From Paenibacillus sp. 32352 (lineage in GTDB: Bacteria > Bacillota > Bacilli > Paenibacillales > NBRC-103111): 64,000 nucleotides of DNA. A program made the translations under genes and the position numbers. The stretch spans positions 1-64,000 of the forward strand of contig NZ_MZNT01000007.1 of assembly GCF_002042965.1 (NCBI RefSeq). The letters run 5' to 3'. This document shows, piece by piece, positions 51,500-61,316 of the stretch. Under the pieces are notes generated by a model. That model saw only the letters and a list, made by a program, of their open reading frames with translations, was not told the DNA's origin and ran no database searches. How positions within the stretch are numbered: position 1 is the stretch's first letter; each line of letters opens with the position of its first letter.

Positions 51500-53263
51500 T
51501 TAGGAAAGGTTAATTTCCCTGATCTTCTCCATCGGCACCTTCGGCTTACGCTCCTCCGTCAAGAGCCCGTTCACCTCTTGTTGGACGTCGGTAATCTGGG
51601 TATAGCAGTACCCTACGATATAATCCGTCTGTTTGATCGCTTCGTGAATGCCGCGGAACCGTTCCAGGAACGCCTCCTCCGAAGCCACCTGCCCGCCGTA
51701 GCCCCAGCCTTTGTCGGACTTGAAGGCGATGCCGCCGAATTCACTGATAATAATCGGCTGCCCTTGATAGCTGTAGCCGTCCGCGAAAGCGTATTTCCAG
51801 CGGTTAAACGTTTTCCGGTTGTTGACGATGTCATCCTTACCGGCATAGCGGTTCAGGAATTGCTCCTTCCTCTCAACATAATCATGCAACGTCAAAATAT
51901 CGGACACGGTATGCTCCCAACCGTCATTCGTTACGACCGGACGGTTCGGGTCGAATGCTTTGGTCAGATGATAGATCGCCTCGGTAAACTGCTGCTGCCG
52001 GCGGTCCTTGAATATGTTCATGATGCCCCAGGATTCATTGAAAGGAACCCAGGTAATGATGGAGGGATGATTATATTGCTGGCGGACAACCTCCATCCAC
52101 TCGATTGTGAAATTTTGCACGGCTTGATCGTTAAACTCGAAGGTTGCTGCCATCTCCGACCAGACCAGCACGCCTTTGACATCGCACCAATACAGGAATC
52201 TTGCGTCCTCCACCTTCATATGCTTGCGGACACCGTTATATCCCATCTGCAGAAGGAGATCGATATCTTCAATTAGTGCTTCCTCGGATGGAGGCGTCAA
52301 ATGACTGTCCGGCCAATAGCCTTGATCGAGCAGCAGCCGTTGGTAGATCGGTACATTGTTAAGCAGCACTTTGTCCTTCTCAATGGAGATCTTTCTCATG
52401 CCGAAATAGGAGTAGACATGGTCAATCACTTCGTCGTCGCGGTACAGAATAAACTCCACATCGTACAGATTCGGATGAGCGGGCGACCAGTAGCAGCGCT
52501 TCCACGGTCCGTTCATTTCATGAACGAGGTCAACCTCTAGCGCCAGCCAATGGCGGTCGATCGTCAGGCTTGCCTGTTTGACCTGCCGGCCTTTCATGGT
52601 GATGATCGTTTCCAGCCGAAGCGCGCTATCTGCTCGCAGCTCTCCTTTGACCTGATACTCGAATTTCACAGTATTGGAATCGAGGTCCGGTGTAATTTTC
52701 ACCGAATCGACGTATTCCTGCTCCACGTATTCAAGCCAAACGGATTGCCAGATCCCGGTCGTCTGCACATAGAAGCATTCGAAATTATCATCCACCCAGC
52801 GCTGCTTTCCGCGCGGCTGCGTAGCGTCCTTACTATCCTCTACCTTAACCGTAAGCTCATTCGGCGCCCCGAACGTTACGTATGGCGTGATGTCGAATGA
52901 AAATGCCGAATAGCCGCCCTGATGCCCTCCGACGTATTCACCGTTCACCCATACTTTGGCTATATAATCGACCGCTTGAAAATGCAAGAGGATGCGCTTG
53001 CCTCCGGCCTCCGTCGGAATATCCAGCGTTCGGTTGTACCAGACGCATGGGTGATGAGCTTCTTCACCGATACCGCTCGCCTTCGTCTCGTATGTGAAGG
53101 GGACGATAATGGATCGATCCCCCTTGAAGCTTCGCTGCCAGCCCTCGGCTTCACCGGAGAGTGTATCGTCGAAGCCGAAGCGCCATTCACCGTTCAGGTC
53201 GACCCAATTCTCTCTCACAAATTGAGGCCTTGGATAATTTTTTATATACTTTTTGGTTGTCAT
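51500..53263 (-). CDS. glycoside hydrolase family 2 protein
   Basis: A 587-aa GH2 enzyme without signal peptide, so cytosolic. The sugar-binding domain (about 1-180, with HFQAVDYIAKVWVNGEYVGGH), immunoglobulin-like domain (about 185-295) and TIM barrel are present; the acid/base is E410 (PFNESWG) and the nucleophile E508 (ISEFGG). GH2 members act on beta-galactosides, glucuronides, mannosides or arabinopyranosides. Its place at the end of an arabinosidase operon suggests cleavage of a beta-galactosyl or alpha-L-arabinopyranosyl residue from imported oligosaccharide. Confidence 0.9.
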   Translation of the reverse strand: MTTKKYIKNYPRPQFVRENWVDLNGEWRFGFDDTLSGEAEGWQRSFKGDRSIIVPFTYETKASGIGEEAHHPCVWYNRTLDIPTEAGGKRILLHFQAVDYIAKVWVNGEYVGGHQGGYSAFSFDITPYVTFGAPNELTVKVEDSKDATQPRGKQRWVDDNFECFYVQTTGIWQSVWLEYVEQEYVDSVKITPDLDSNTVKFEYQVKGELRADSALRLETIITMKGRQVKQASLTIDRHWLALEVDLVHEMNGPWKRCYWSPAHPNLYDVEFILYRDDEVIDHVYSYFGMRKISIEKDKVLLNNVPIYQRLLLDQGYWPDSHLTPPSEEALIEDIDLLLQMGYNGVRKHMKVEDARFLYWCDVKGVLVWSEMAATFEFNDQAVQNFTIEWMEVVRQQYNHPSIITWVPFNESWGIMNIFKDRRQQQFTEAIYHLTKAFDPNRPVVTNDGWEHTVSDILTLHDYVERKEQFLNRYAGKDDIVNNRKTFNRWKYAFADGYSYQGQPIIISEFGGIAFKSDKGWGYGGQVASEEAFLERFRGIHEAIKQTDYIVGYCYTQITDVQQEVNGLLTEERKPKVPMEKIREINLS

Positions 53264-53299
53264 CTGCTTTCTATCGCTCCTTTAGCTCAAGCTGTTATG

Positions 53300-55672
53300 T
53301 TATTGGTTCTCTGTAACGGTAAGCGGCGAGACCGTCCAGGCTGTCGCAGCGCCCCGCAGCCCTACCCGGCCTACAAGGAACGCATTCGGGTCCGTCCACT
53401 TCAGGATCGGCTCCTTGCTGTCGTCGGAGTAAACCGCAATCGAAGCTCCCTTCAGCTTTACGGTAACCCGGCGGGTCTGTCCAGCCTGAAAGGCAAGAGC
53501 GCCGGACGCTTGTTCCGCTGAATTCTCGTAGCTCACGCGTGTCAGAACGACCCTGTCACTCCGAAATACGAGGGCATAGCCCATGTAAGCATCTTTAACC
53601 TGATCGCGGAATTCAGACTCGTTGGACGTTCGCAGCAGAACTCCCAACTCGTCCTTTGCAGCTTCTTTAAGGGTTACATCGAAGCTTACCGTATAGTCCG
53701 ACCAACGCGGATTCCCGCCGAATCGGTTGACCATGCCGACTTCCGACGGCTTGATAACAGACTGCTGCTTCGGTACAGGCTCCGTCAGACTCGCTTCCGC
53801 ATACCTTAAGGCCAACTCGCCCTTCTTGAGGCGAAGGATCATCCATTGCGGCCCTGCTTTCATCTCAAGCTTGGTTAGCGGCACCTTCGTCCATTCCGAA
53901 TCCTTTGCGAATAAGGAAGCATCCAGCTTGATTTCCTGTGTCGATTCGCCCGCTTCAATCACCAGCGTAGATCCCGTTGAGGATCTGGAAGCGTTAACGG
54001 ATAGCAGATAAGAGCCGTCCTGGCGCGGATTCACCGGGAACGAGAGGCTGTCGCCCTTGTCGGTCATGATCACAGCATCGCTGCCATCGGATGTTATCCC
54101 CGAACGAACAACTGCATTGCCTTCTCTTACGCCATGAACAGTCTCCAGCGTCCCCGGCAATGGCTTGATCGCCTTCGAATCGCTGCTGCCGCCCGCTTCG
54201 TTAGAGAAGGCGGTATAGTGCAGCTCCGGCTTCGCTCCACGCGGCCAAGCATAGCCGATGCGGCCGGGCTTTGCGGCCATTACAGCTTGCTCTATCTTCA
54301 GCAGCCCGTCCCAGTAAAGCTTTGTGCCGCTTGAATCCGATTCGATACGAACCGTATGCAGCTTGGTCAAGTCAGTACCCTTGGGCAGCGGAATCACAGC
54401 AGAAGCTGACTCGACACCGTTCACACGATCGATTAACGTCAGCTGCATCGTCTTCGCATCCACCCGGGCCATTCGGTAATTTGCCGAGTCCGCATAAGCA
54501 AACAATACATCCAACGAAGACGCTGTCCCTGTATTCGGAGTTTTCTCCAAGCTAAAGCTGTATTCCGCAGTGTAACGGCTGCCTGTGCTAGCTCGGCTCA
54601 CCAGAATCTCACCGCCACCAGGTTGAGCAGCCGGCTCCCACTTATCTGGGGAAGGCACAGCACCCGGCCGATCCTGGAATACCGGAGGTTCCGGAGCCTC
54701 CTGCGGGGTTCCATGTGTCGGCCCAAGCACCGACATCTTATCGCCGTTGAATACGAGGCGATCCATGTTCAGCTTGCGTACCGGCGGACCTTCCGCAGAA
54801 CGTCCGATCAGATTATGGTAAACCAAATAATAGGAATCAAGGTTCGGGCCCATGACGGTTGCGCTGTGGCCGAGACCATTGAAGTCGTTGTCCGTGGAGA
54901 TCAGGATCGGATTATTCTCCGGTATCGTATAGGTTCCTGTCGGAGAATTGTGAGACACTCCGTAGTTAACGCGGTATCCTTTGCTGAACACGTGATTACC
55001 GGTGTAGGTGATGAAATAGCGTCCGCTGCGCTTAATAATCATCGACCCCTCGGTCCAATGCCCGAGCGAAGCGTTTAACTGCTTGCCCGGTTCGATCGTG
55101 TACGGATCGGTCATTGAACTCGCCATGATGCCTCCGAATTTGGCATGAGTGAAATACCATTTCTCATCGTCATCGATAAAGACGGAGCCGTCGATCGTCA
55201 AGCCGAGATTATCCGTCTTCTGCACAAAAGGACCCGTCGGCTTGTCGCTTTGCAGGACGTAATGGCCTTTGCCCGCCGGAGACGTGTACATATAGAACGC
55301 GCCGTTCCAATAGACAACCTCCGGCGCATAGGCGCCAACGCTAACAGGCTCTTCCGTCACCAGGCCTTCGTAGCGCCAATTCACAAGATCATCGGAGCTC
55401 CATGCCTTGATCCCGACCCTCCGGTCTTTCGTGCTGCAATATAGATAATATTTGCCGTCATAACGGAGAACATAGGGATCGCCGATCCCGTAATCCTCCC
55501 ATTCCTGATCCAATGTGAACGGATTCTCATACATCCGCTGCATGGATATAGGCATTCGATCCGCTCCTTTCTTTTCCCAAGGCTGAATCATCATCATCCA
55601 AATTAACAGAAGAATGACAACCGCAGCTCCGATAATGAGCCCTGCTTTCTTGATCCGTACCATCCTTTCCAT
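53300..55672 (-). CDS. glycoside hydrolase family 43 protein, membrane-anchored
   Basis: A 790-aa protein with one uncleaved N-terminal hydrophobic helix (about 10-30), then a GH43 five-bladed beta-propeller (about 50-330): general base D65 (GIGDPYVLRYDGKYYLYCS), the middle aspartate in IDDDEKWYFTHAK, and the acid glutamate in WTEGSMIIKRSG. Residues 350-790 are beta-sandwich-like, probably carbohydrate-binding. Members are arabinanases, arabinofuranosidases or xylosidases. The anchor implies an external, cell-bound enzyme that trims polymers before uptake. It starts 13 bp after the GH51 gene. Confidence 0.87.
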   Translation of the reverse strand: MERMVRIKKAGLIIGAAVVILLLIWMMMIQPWEKKGADRMPISMQRMYENPFTLDQEWEDYGIGDPYVLRYDGKYYLYCSTKDRRVGIKAWSSDDLVNWRYEGLVTEEPVSVGAYAPEVVYWNGAFYMYTSPAGKGHYVLQSDKPTGPFVQKTDNLGLTIDGSVFIDDDEKWYFTHAKFGGIMASSMTDPYTIEPGKQLNASLGHWTEGSMIIKRSGRYFITYTGNHVFSKGYRVNYGVSHNSPTGTYTIPENNPILISTDNDFNGLGHSATVMGPNLDSYYLVYHNLIGRSAEGPPVRKLNMDRLVFNGDKMSVLGPTHGTPQEAPEPPVFQDRPGAVPSPDKWEPAAQPGGGEILVSRASTGSRYTAEYSFSLEKTPNTGTASSLDVLFAYADSANYRMARVDAKTMQLTLIDRVNGVESASAVIPLPKGTDLTKLHTVRIESDSSGTKLYWDGLLKIEQAVMAAKPGRIGYAWPRGAKPELHYTAFSNEAGGSSDSKAIKPLPGTLETVHGVREGNAVVRSGITSDGSDAVIMTDKGDSLSFPVNPRQDGSYLLSVNASRSSTGSTLVIEAGESTQEIKLDASLFAKDSEWTKVPLTKLEMKAGPQWMILRLKKGELALRYAEASLTEPVPKQQSVIKPSEVGMVNRFGGNPRWSDYTVSFDVTLKEAAKDELGVLLRTSNESEFRDQVKDAYMGYALVFRSDRVVLTRVSYENSAEQASGALAFQAGQTRRVTVKLKGASIAVYSDDSKEPILKWTDPNAFLVGRVGLRGAATAWTVSPLTVTENQ

Positions 55673-55685
55673 GGGTCACGACCTG

Positions 55686-57701
55686 TTAACGTGATAGTTC
55701 CAAGACGTAGACGGAAGACGCCTTCAAACGGCAATTCACTTGATTGTTAGAAAATGGTATTTCATGGGTCGCACAGACAACGTGATTTGGATTGTGCACA
55801 CTATTGATGCTTTCATAATCTTCCGCGGTCAGTTCCAGCAGCTGAGCTGTCCCCGATGCCGCAAATCCGCCCAGCTGCACCTCGGTGATCGTCTCCTCGA
55901 GACTGCGGTTAACGATAAATACCGTCAGCTTATCCTCCTCGCCATTCACACAAGCGACAACATCCAAATTTGGCAGGCCGCTCAGCCGAGGTGCTTCAGA
56001 TAGAGGGCTATGAACCTCAAAGCTGCCGCATTCCGTATGGCTCTCTACCACATAGGCCAAGTCTCTGTTCGCATACATAGTCATAACATAATAGCTTGGC
56101 GTCCCGTACACGGTCAGAGATTTACCGCTCCAGCCCGGAGCTTTGCCGCGAAACTGATCCGCGAAGGTATCTCCTACCCGGATACATCCTCCGAGCCAGC
56201 CGTTGACCAGATCGGAGAAGCTGCCGATTTCGACCAAATCGCAATTTCGAATAAATTCGTTCAAATTGGCGGCATTCGCGACAGCAGCCTCCAAAGTGTG
56301 TTCATTCGGGAGCCCTTTACGGACGGTATTCGGATAATACATCGTGTTGTATTCCGTGATCGCCACTTTCAGGTGGTGGTATCGATCAGAGGAGCCGAGC
56401 AATTCCCTCAATTTCTCCAAAGTATCTCTCGTCCATTCCGGATAAGTGACCATTGCCTTATAACGTTCTTCCTTTGGCGTACGTTCATTCATCCCAAAAC
56501 GGCCATAACCGTGATATAAATGCAGCGTGATGATATCGAAATGCTCGGCAGCCCGTTCGAGCAAAGTCCGGTTCCAATCCGTCTTGACATCTCCGCATGC
56601 CAAGAGCGTAATCTCGGGATCTGCGGCCTTCATGGCTTGGGCAAACCGCACGCAGCGTTCCGCGAATTGGTCTGCGCTGCAATGACCGACCTGCCACGCT
56701 CCCCATACCTCGTTGCCGATCTCCCAATACTTCACCCCATACGGCTCGATGTGACCGTTAGCGGCTCTCAGTCTACCCATTGGCGTATCTGCAGCTCCGT
56801 TACAGTATTCCACCCACTGGGCCGCTTCCTCCGGCGTACCCGATCCGTCGTTGACGCAAATTAGCGGCTCCACGTTCAGCTCGCGGCAAAATCGGATAAA
56901 CTCATCCGTGCCAAAATATTTATTCGTCCATCCGCCCCATGCTTCATTGATTATACAAGGCCGCTCATATACAGAACCGATCGCCTGTTGCCAATGGTAA
57001 GCGCTAATATAATTGCCTGCGAGCCGCATCATGCCGGCATTCAAGTCCCTGGTCATATCGATAACTTCCTTACGAACATTGCCTACACTGTCCGAAGGTA
57101 AAAGCGATACATGGTCGATCCACAGCATGCCCGTCGATACATGATCCATCCAGCGCTCATGCTCCGAAGGAACGTACAGCCTGAACTCCGCTTGCTCGCA
57201 ATCACGTGACACCTTGATGTTAGACTCATAGTGCGCCCAGTTATGGCTGACCAGGTCCAACCGCGTCGAACCGAGCACTTCTTCACTCCGCTTATCCACG
57301 ATCTCGGCTACGAGCCATTTGATCTCGATAGAAGCTCTTGCATACAGCTTCAGATGATAACCATTCCGATCTTCTTTCACGGCAATGCTTTGGCTTATGC
57401 CGGCATACGCCTGGTCATCGCTAAAGCTTCGCACCAGCTGACTATGGCCAGAATGACGGGCAGCAGCCGGTTCAAGAGCGTAGACCGTGCTTTTCCCGTT
57501 CGTATAAGGACGCCAGCATCCGGCAAGCCCCCGGTATGTAGCATCCGTACTTTCAAAATCCATATCCGACAAAGGATACGCCAGCATGGCATCCATATGA
57601 TCACGAATGTCCTCTACAAAATGACCGAACAAATACGGATTGATTCGATCTTTGCCGATTTGATTTGTATCCAACTTTATTTTAGCTTTTGATTGCATCA
57701 T
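55686..57701 (-). CDS. alpha-L-arabinofuranosidase, GH51
   Basis: A 671-aa intracellular GH51 enzyme that releases arabinose from arabino-oligosaccharides. The N-terminal sandwich (about 1-200) is followed by the TIM barrel with acid/base E331 (WEIGNEVWG) and nucleophile E450 (AITEYNTMYY), then a C-terminal beta domain. No signal peptide. It is longer than AbfA/Abf2 (about 500 aa) because of the extra N-terminal domain. It lies 25 bp after the second permease gene, within the same operon. Confidence 0.92.
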   Translation of the reverse strand: MMQSKAKIKLDTNQIGKDRINPYLFGHFVEDIRDHMDAMLAYPLSDMDFESTDATYRGLAGCWRPYTNGKSTVYALEPAAARHSGHSQLVRSFSDDQAYAGISQSIAVKEDRNGYHLKLYARASIEIKWLVAEIVDKRSEEVLGSTRLDLVSHNWAHYESNIKVSRDCEQAEFRLYVPSEHERWMDHVSTGMLWIDHVSLLPSDSVGNVRKEVIDMTRDLNAGMMRLAGNYISAYHWQQAIGSVYERPCIINEAWGGWTNKYFGTDEFIRFCRELNVEPLICVNDGSGTPEEAAQWVEYCNGAADTPMGRLRAANGHIEPYGVKYWEIGNEVWGAWQVGHCSADQFAERCVRFAQAMKAADPEITLLACGDVKTDWNRTLLERAAEHFDIITLHLYHGYGRFGMNERTPKEERYKAMVTYPEWTRDTLEKLRELLGSSDRYHHLKVAITEYNTMYYPNTVRKGLPNEHTLEAAVANAANLNEFIRNCDLVEIGSFSDLVNGWLGGCIRVGDTFADQFRGKAPGWSGKSLTVYGTPSYYVMTMYANRDLAYVVESHTECGSFEVHSPLSEAPRLSGLPNLDVVACVNGEEDKLTVFIVNRSLEETITEVQLGGFAASGTAQLLELTAEDYESINSVHNPNHVVCATHEIPFSNNQVNCRLKASSVYVLELSR

Positions 57702-57726
57702 AGAACTCCATTCATCCTTCCTTCCA

Positions 57727-58620
57727 TTATCCTTTTAAAGAACCGATCATAACGCCCTTGACGAAATGTCTTTGCACAAACGGATACATCAACAGGACCG
57801 GCAAGCTGGAAATAATGATGACCACATATTTTATGCTCTCGGCGAGCAATACTTTCGATTCCAATCCTACATTGCTGTCCACGGCATCCGCCTGGCTAAT
57901 CAGCAGCACCTCGCGCAGCACGAGCTGTAACGGATACATATCCTTACTGCGGATATAGATGAGGGCATTGAAAAAGGAATTCCAATGACCAACAGCATAA
58001 AACAGCACCATCACCGCCAGAATCGGTTTGGAAAGCGGCAGGATGACATGGGTCAGCAGCTTCCAGTTCGAGCAGCCGTCGATATGGGCGGCTTCCTGGA
58101 TTTCCCAAGGGATGCTGGATTGAAAATACGTTCTCATGACTATCAAATTATAAGTGGCGATAGCCCCCGGGATGATCAGTGCCCACATCGTATCCACCAT
58201 GCCGAGATTTTTAACTAGGAGATACGATGGAATGAGTCCCCCGCTAAAAAACATCGTCAGCGTGACAAAAAACATAATGACACCCCGCCCGGGGAGGTCC
58301 GGTCTTGATAACGGGTAGGCCGCTAACGTCGTCATAACAAGATTGACCGCCGTACCTACCACCGTATAGAGAATGGTATTTCCGTATCCGTTCCATATTT
58401 GATCGTTCTGAAGTACATTCCGATAGGCCTCCAGAGTCACCTGCTTGGGCAGCAAAAATACTTCCCCATTCAGTACCAATGCAGGATCGCTAAAGGAGGC
58501 GCTGACAATAAATAACAACGGATACAGCACGACAATCAATATGAGTGCGGCCAACAAGTTGACGACAATATCGAATATGGCTTCATCCGAGTTCCTTTTC
58601 TTGCGTACTAGTTCTCTCAC
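57727..58620 (-). CDS. carbohydrate ABC transporter permease, LplC/YtcP-like
   Basis: A permease of about 297 aa with six hydrophobic segments and the CUT1 EAA motif (EIQEAAHIDGCSNWKLLTHVILPLSKP). The GTG at 58620 follows AAGGAGG by 8 nt; the in-frame extension upstream overlaps the preceding permease gene and has no start signal. With the LplB-like protein it forms the channel for arabino-oligosaccharides. No ATPase gene is in the operon, as usual for Firmicute CUT1 systems that share MsmX. Confidence 0.9.
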   Translation of the reverse strand: MRELVRKKRNSDEAIFDIVVNLLAALILIVVLYPLLFIVSASFSDPALVLNGEVFLLPKQVTLEAYRNVLQNDQIWNGYGNTILYTVVGTAVNLVMTTLAAYPLSRPDLPGRGVIMFFVTLTMFFSGGLIPSYLLVKNLGMVDTMWALIIPGAIATYNLIVMRTYFQSSIPWEIQEAAHIDGCSNWKLLTHVILPLSKPILAVMVLFYAVGHWNSFFNALIYIRSKDMYPLQLVLREVLLISQADAVDSNVGLESKVLLAESIKYVVIIISSLPVLLMYPFVQRHFVKGVMIGSLKG

Positions 58621-58633
58621 CGTATGCACCTCC

Positions 58634-59590
58634 TTACCATAAGCTTGTCTCCGCCTTCTTACGGGCAAAGCGATTGACGAGTACCAGCAGCGCCAAGTTA
58701 ACGACGGAATTAAACAAGCCGATGGCCGCCGTGTAACTGTATTCTCCTTTTAGAATCCCCGTTGAGTAGACGAAGGTTGAGATGACATCGCTCGATTCCA
58801 GATTCAGATTATTTTGCATTAACAAAATTTTCTCGAAGCCGACATTCATAAAATGCCCTACATCAAGGATCAGCAGGATCACGATGACAGGAAGAATACC
58901 CGGAATGGACACATGCCATATCCGCTGCAGCCGGCTTGCTCCATCCATCTTGGCCGCTTCATATAACTGCGGGTTGACCCCGCTCAGAGCCGCAATATAT
59001 ATAATCGATTGCCACCCCATGTTTTGCCATATATTCGAGCCGATAAAAAGAGGCTTAAACCAAGCAGCCGAATCCAGAAATCGAACCGGGTCTCCTCCGA
59101 ACGCCTCAATGATCGCATTCACAGGACCTCCTCGCGGAGAAAAAAACAGCATCAGCATGCCCACCATCACGACGACGGAAATAAAATGAGGAATGTAGGT
59201 GACGTTCTGCACAATCTTGCTGTATGCTTTGCTGCGGATTTCATTAATCAACAATGCGAGTAAAATTGGAATTGGAAATGCAAACAGCAAGGAGAATAAG
59301 TTGATCGACACCGTGTTCCACAACAATCTCCAGAAATAGTAAGATTCTATAAAACGCTCGAAATGATCTAGCCCCACCCATTTGCTGCCCAAGATCCCCT
59401 TCGCAGGACTGAAATTCTTAAATGCGATTTGCAATCCGTACAGCGGCCCATAATGGAACACAAGGTACCAAAGGATAGGAATGAGCAGCATAAGGTAGAG
59501 ATCGTATCGGCTCGCCATAGCTCTCCAGAGGCTGGAGCGCCTCGATTTGGATCGAGACGCAACGCCGGCTGTATTGGCTGTAGTCTTCAT
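58634..59590 (-). CDS. carbohydrate ABC transporter permease, LplB-like
   Basis: A permease of about 318 aa that begins with a basic, Ser-rich cytosolic segment followed by LYLMLLIPILWYLVFHYGPLYG, the typical LplB opening, and has six hydrophobic segments with the EAA loop YEAAKMDGASRLQRIWHVSIPG. The ATG at 59590 follows GGAGGG; an upstream ATG 18 nt earlier overlaps that site. It pairs with the adjacent LplC-like permease. Confidence 0.9.
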   Translation of the reverse strand: MKTTANTAGVASRSKSRRSSLWRAMASRYDLYLMLLIPILWYLVFHYGPLYGLQIAFKNFSPAKGILGSKWVGLDHFERFIESYYFWRLLWNTVSINLFSLLFAFPIPILLALLINEIRSKAYSKIVQNVTYIPHFISVVVMVGMLMLFFSPRGGPVNAIIEAFGGDPVRFLDSAAWFKPLFIGSNIWQNMGWQSIIYIAALSGVNPQLYEAAKMDGASRLQRIWHVSIPGILPVIVILLILDVGHFMNVGFEKILLMQNNLNLESSDVISTFVYSTGILKGEYSYTAAIGLFNSVVNLALLVLVNRFARKKAETSLW

Positions 59591-59617
59591 CTGTAGCCCT
59601 CCAACCATCTTATGAAC

Positions 59618-61201
59618 TTATTTTTGCTTTTTGAGGTTATCGTAAGCGTCCTGATACAGCTTTTGCAGCTCGTCAATCTTCATTTTCTTCAGCGTAGCCT
59701 GGAATTCTCCCCACTTGTCGAAGCTTAGGGCGCCTGCTATGAACTTGGTGCTCTGCTCCTCGTAATATTTATCGATATCATTGCGCAGCACGTTGATTTT
59801 TTGAGCGGTATCCTCGTCGAACATCGGCGCAGCGTAACGAATCTTCGGCATGTACGGATCCAGCTTCTTCTGAGCCTCCTGTACCTGCGGCGGGTTAATG
59901 TAGGAAGCGACCTTTTCACTGATCAGATGCGGTGCCCCGCCCCCGGCATAAGGGGTGATTTTGGATTGATTCCCAGTAGCCAAGAAAGCATCCGTGTAGA
60001 AGGGAATCCCGTCCCTCAGCTCATAATTGTCGCCTTTACGTCCGAAGCGCAATAAAGTGGAGCCCTCGTCACCGTAGAAATAATCGATCCAGCGCATCGT
60101 TGCTTCCGGATATTTGTTAACCGAGGTAATGGCAAAAGCTCCAAAATCCCGCGGTACGGGAGCGGCCAGCTGCAGTCTATCCCCGTGAGGCCCTTTGACC
60201 GGAGCTATCCCGATATATTGATCCGCCACTTTGGTATCCAGCATAGGGTTGTTCGTCTGATCAAAGAAGAATCCGGTATTCCCTGTGCCCTGCTTGGCAA
60301 GATATTGAGCCTCCTTCTGCGTAAAGAGCTCCTGATCGAGCAGCTTTTCCGAATACAGCTTATTCAAATACATCAACAGCTCTTTATTCCGGTCATTCCC
60401 CATCCAGATGTTAACCTTGTCATTCTCCAGGTTGATGTTATAGCCTAGCTGGAAATCCAGGCCAAAGGATCCCGCCATAATAGGGACGATGCTTAAGCCG
60501 TTGCGTGCCGTCATTGGAATCTCGTCTGGCTTACCGTTGCCATTAGGATCTTTATCCCGGAAAGCCTTCAGCACCTCGTACAGTTCATCTGTGGTCTCAG
60601 GCTCCTTCAGATTCAGCTTCTTCAGCCATCCTTGATTCATCCATCTTTTATCCGTCCTGGCAGAGTTAACGGTTACAATCCCAGGGATGGCATAAATATG
60701 GCCTTCAGGCGTCGTAATGGCTGAACGGATCTCCGGATACGTGTCCATCAGCTTTTTAAGGTTTGGAGCGTACGAGTCGATCAGCTTCTCAAGCGGGATT
60801 AGTTGTCCTCCGGAGCCATAGCGAATAGCCTCTAATGGAGTTAGGCCTGAGCGATAGAAAGCATCCGGGAGCTCGTTCGATGCGAACAGCAGGTTCTTTT
60901 TCTCATTAAACCCGTCTGTCGGCGCTTCGATAAACTCCACCTGAACATTGCTCATTTTTTCATAATCCTGGAACACCGGCATCTCCTTGAACGGCCCGTT
61001 GGTCGGCGCAATTCTTGTGAACATTTTCAGCTTAATCGGCTCTTTCACTATAGGAAAACCAGCCGAAGAGACGCCTTTCGCAGCATCTGCGTTGGAGCCA
61101 TCCGCTTTCTCTTTGCCCGGGGCATCCGAGCTGCATGCAGTCAGTGTCAATCCGGAAACTACTAAGGTGGAAAGCACTACCGTCCCCCAATTTCTTTTCA
61201 T
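59618..61201 (-). CDS. sugar ABC transporter substrate-binding lipoprotein, LipO-like
   Basis: A family 1 solute-binding lipoprotein of about 527 aa. The signal peptide ends with lipobox LTLTAC and the body has the DKDPNGNGKPDEIPMTAR segment characteristic of large LipO/LplA proteins. ATG 61201 follows GGAGG by 9 nt. It would bind arabino-oligosaccharide outside and hand it to the permease pair encoded next. The promoter upstream lies between YesN and this gene, with a cre-like site. Confidence 0.9.
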   Translation of the reverse strand: MKRNWGTVVLSTLVVSGLTLTACSSDAPGKEKADGSNADAAKGVSSAGFPIVKEPIKLKMFTRIAPTNGPFKEMPVFQDYEKMSNVQVEFIEAPTDGFNEKKNLLFASNELPDAFYRSGLTPLEAIRYGSGGQLIPLEKLIDSYAPNLKKLMDTYPEIRSAITTPEGHIYAIPGIVTVNSARTDKRWMNQGWLKKLNLKEPETTDELYEVLKAFRDKDPNGNGKPDEIPMTARNGLSIVPIMAGSFGLDFQLGYNINLENDKVNIWMGNDRNKELLMYLNKLYSEKLLDQELFTQKEAQYLAKQGTGNTGFFFDQTNNPMLDTKVADQYIGIAPVKGPHGDRLQLAAPVPRDFGAFAITSVNKYPEATMRWIDYFYGDEGSTLLRFGRKGDNYELRDGIPFYTDAFLATGNQSKITPYAGGGAPHLISEKVASYINPPQVQEAQKKLDPYMPKIRYAAPMFDEDTAQKINVLRNDIDKYYEEQSTKFIAGALSFDKWGEFQATLKKMKIDELQKLYQDAYDNLKKQK

Positions 61202-61240
61202 ACCTTTGTTCCTCCGATCGTTGATTATCACCCTAGATAA

Positions 61241-61271
61241 GTAAGCGCTTTCTAGGTCTGATCTTATTATA
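61241..61271 (-). promoter_or_regulatory. promoter of the arabinan transporter operon with cre-like site
   Basis: A minus-strand TATAAT (61266-61271) has no consensus -35 at 17 bp, which fits an activator-dependent promoter (YesN-type). Twelve bases downstream, the plus strand reads GTAAGCGCTTTCTA (61241-61254), close to the CcpA cre consensus with its AAGCGCTT centre; at this position bound CcpA would block transcription when a preferred sugar is present. Confidence 0.6.
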
Positions 61272-61316
61272 GTGCCTGCTCTTCACTCGGCGGTTCCAAA
61301 TATATGACATTCCATT

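Noticed and set aside
51578..52276. 232-aa plus-strand open frame
   Set aside because: Antisense shadow of the GH2 gene; no start signal and no recognisable motif.
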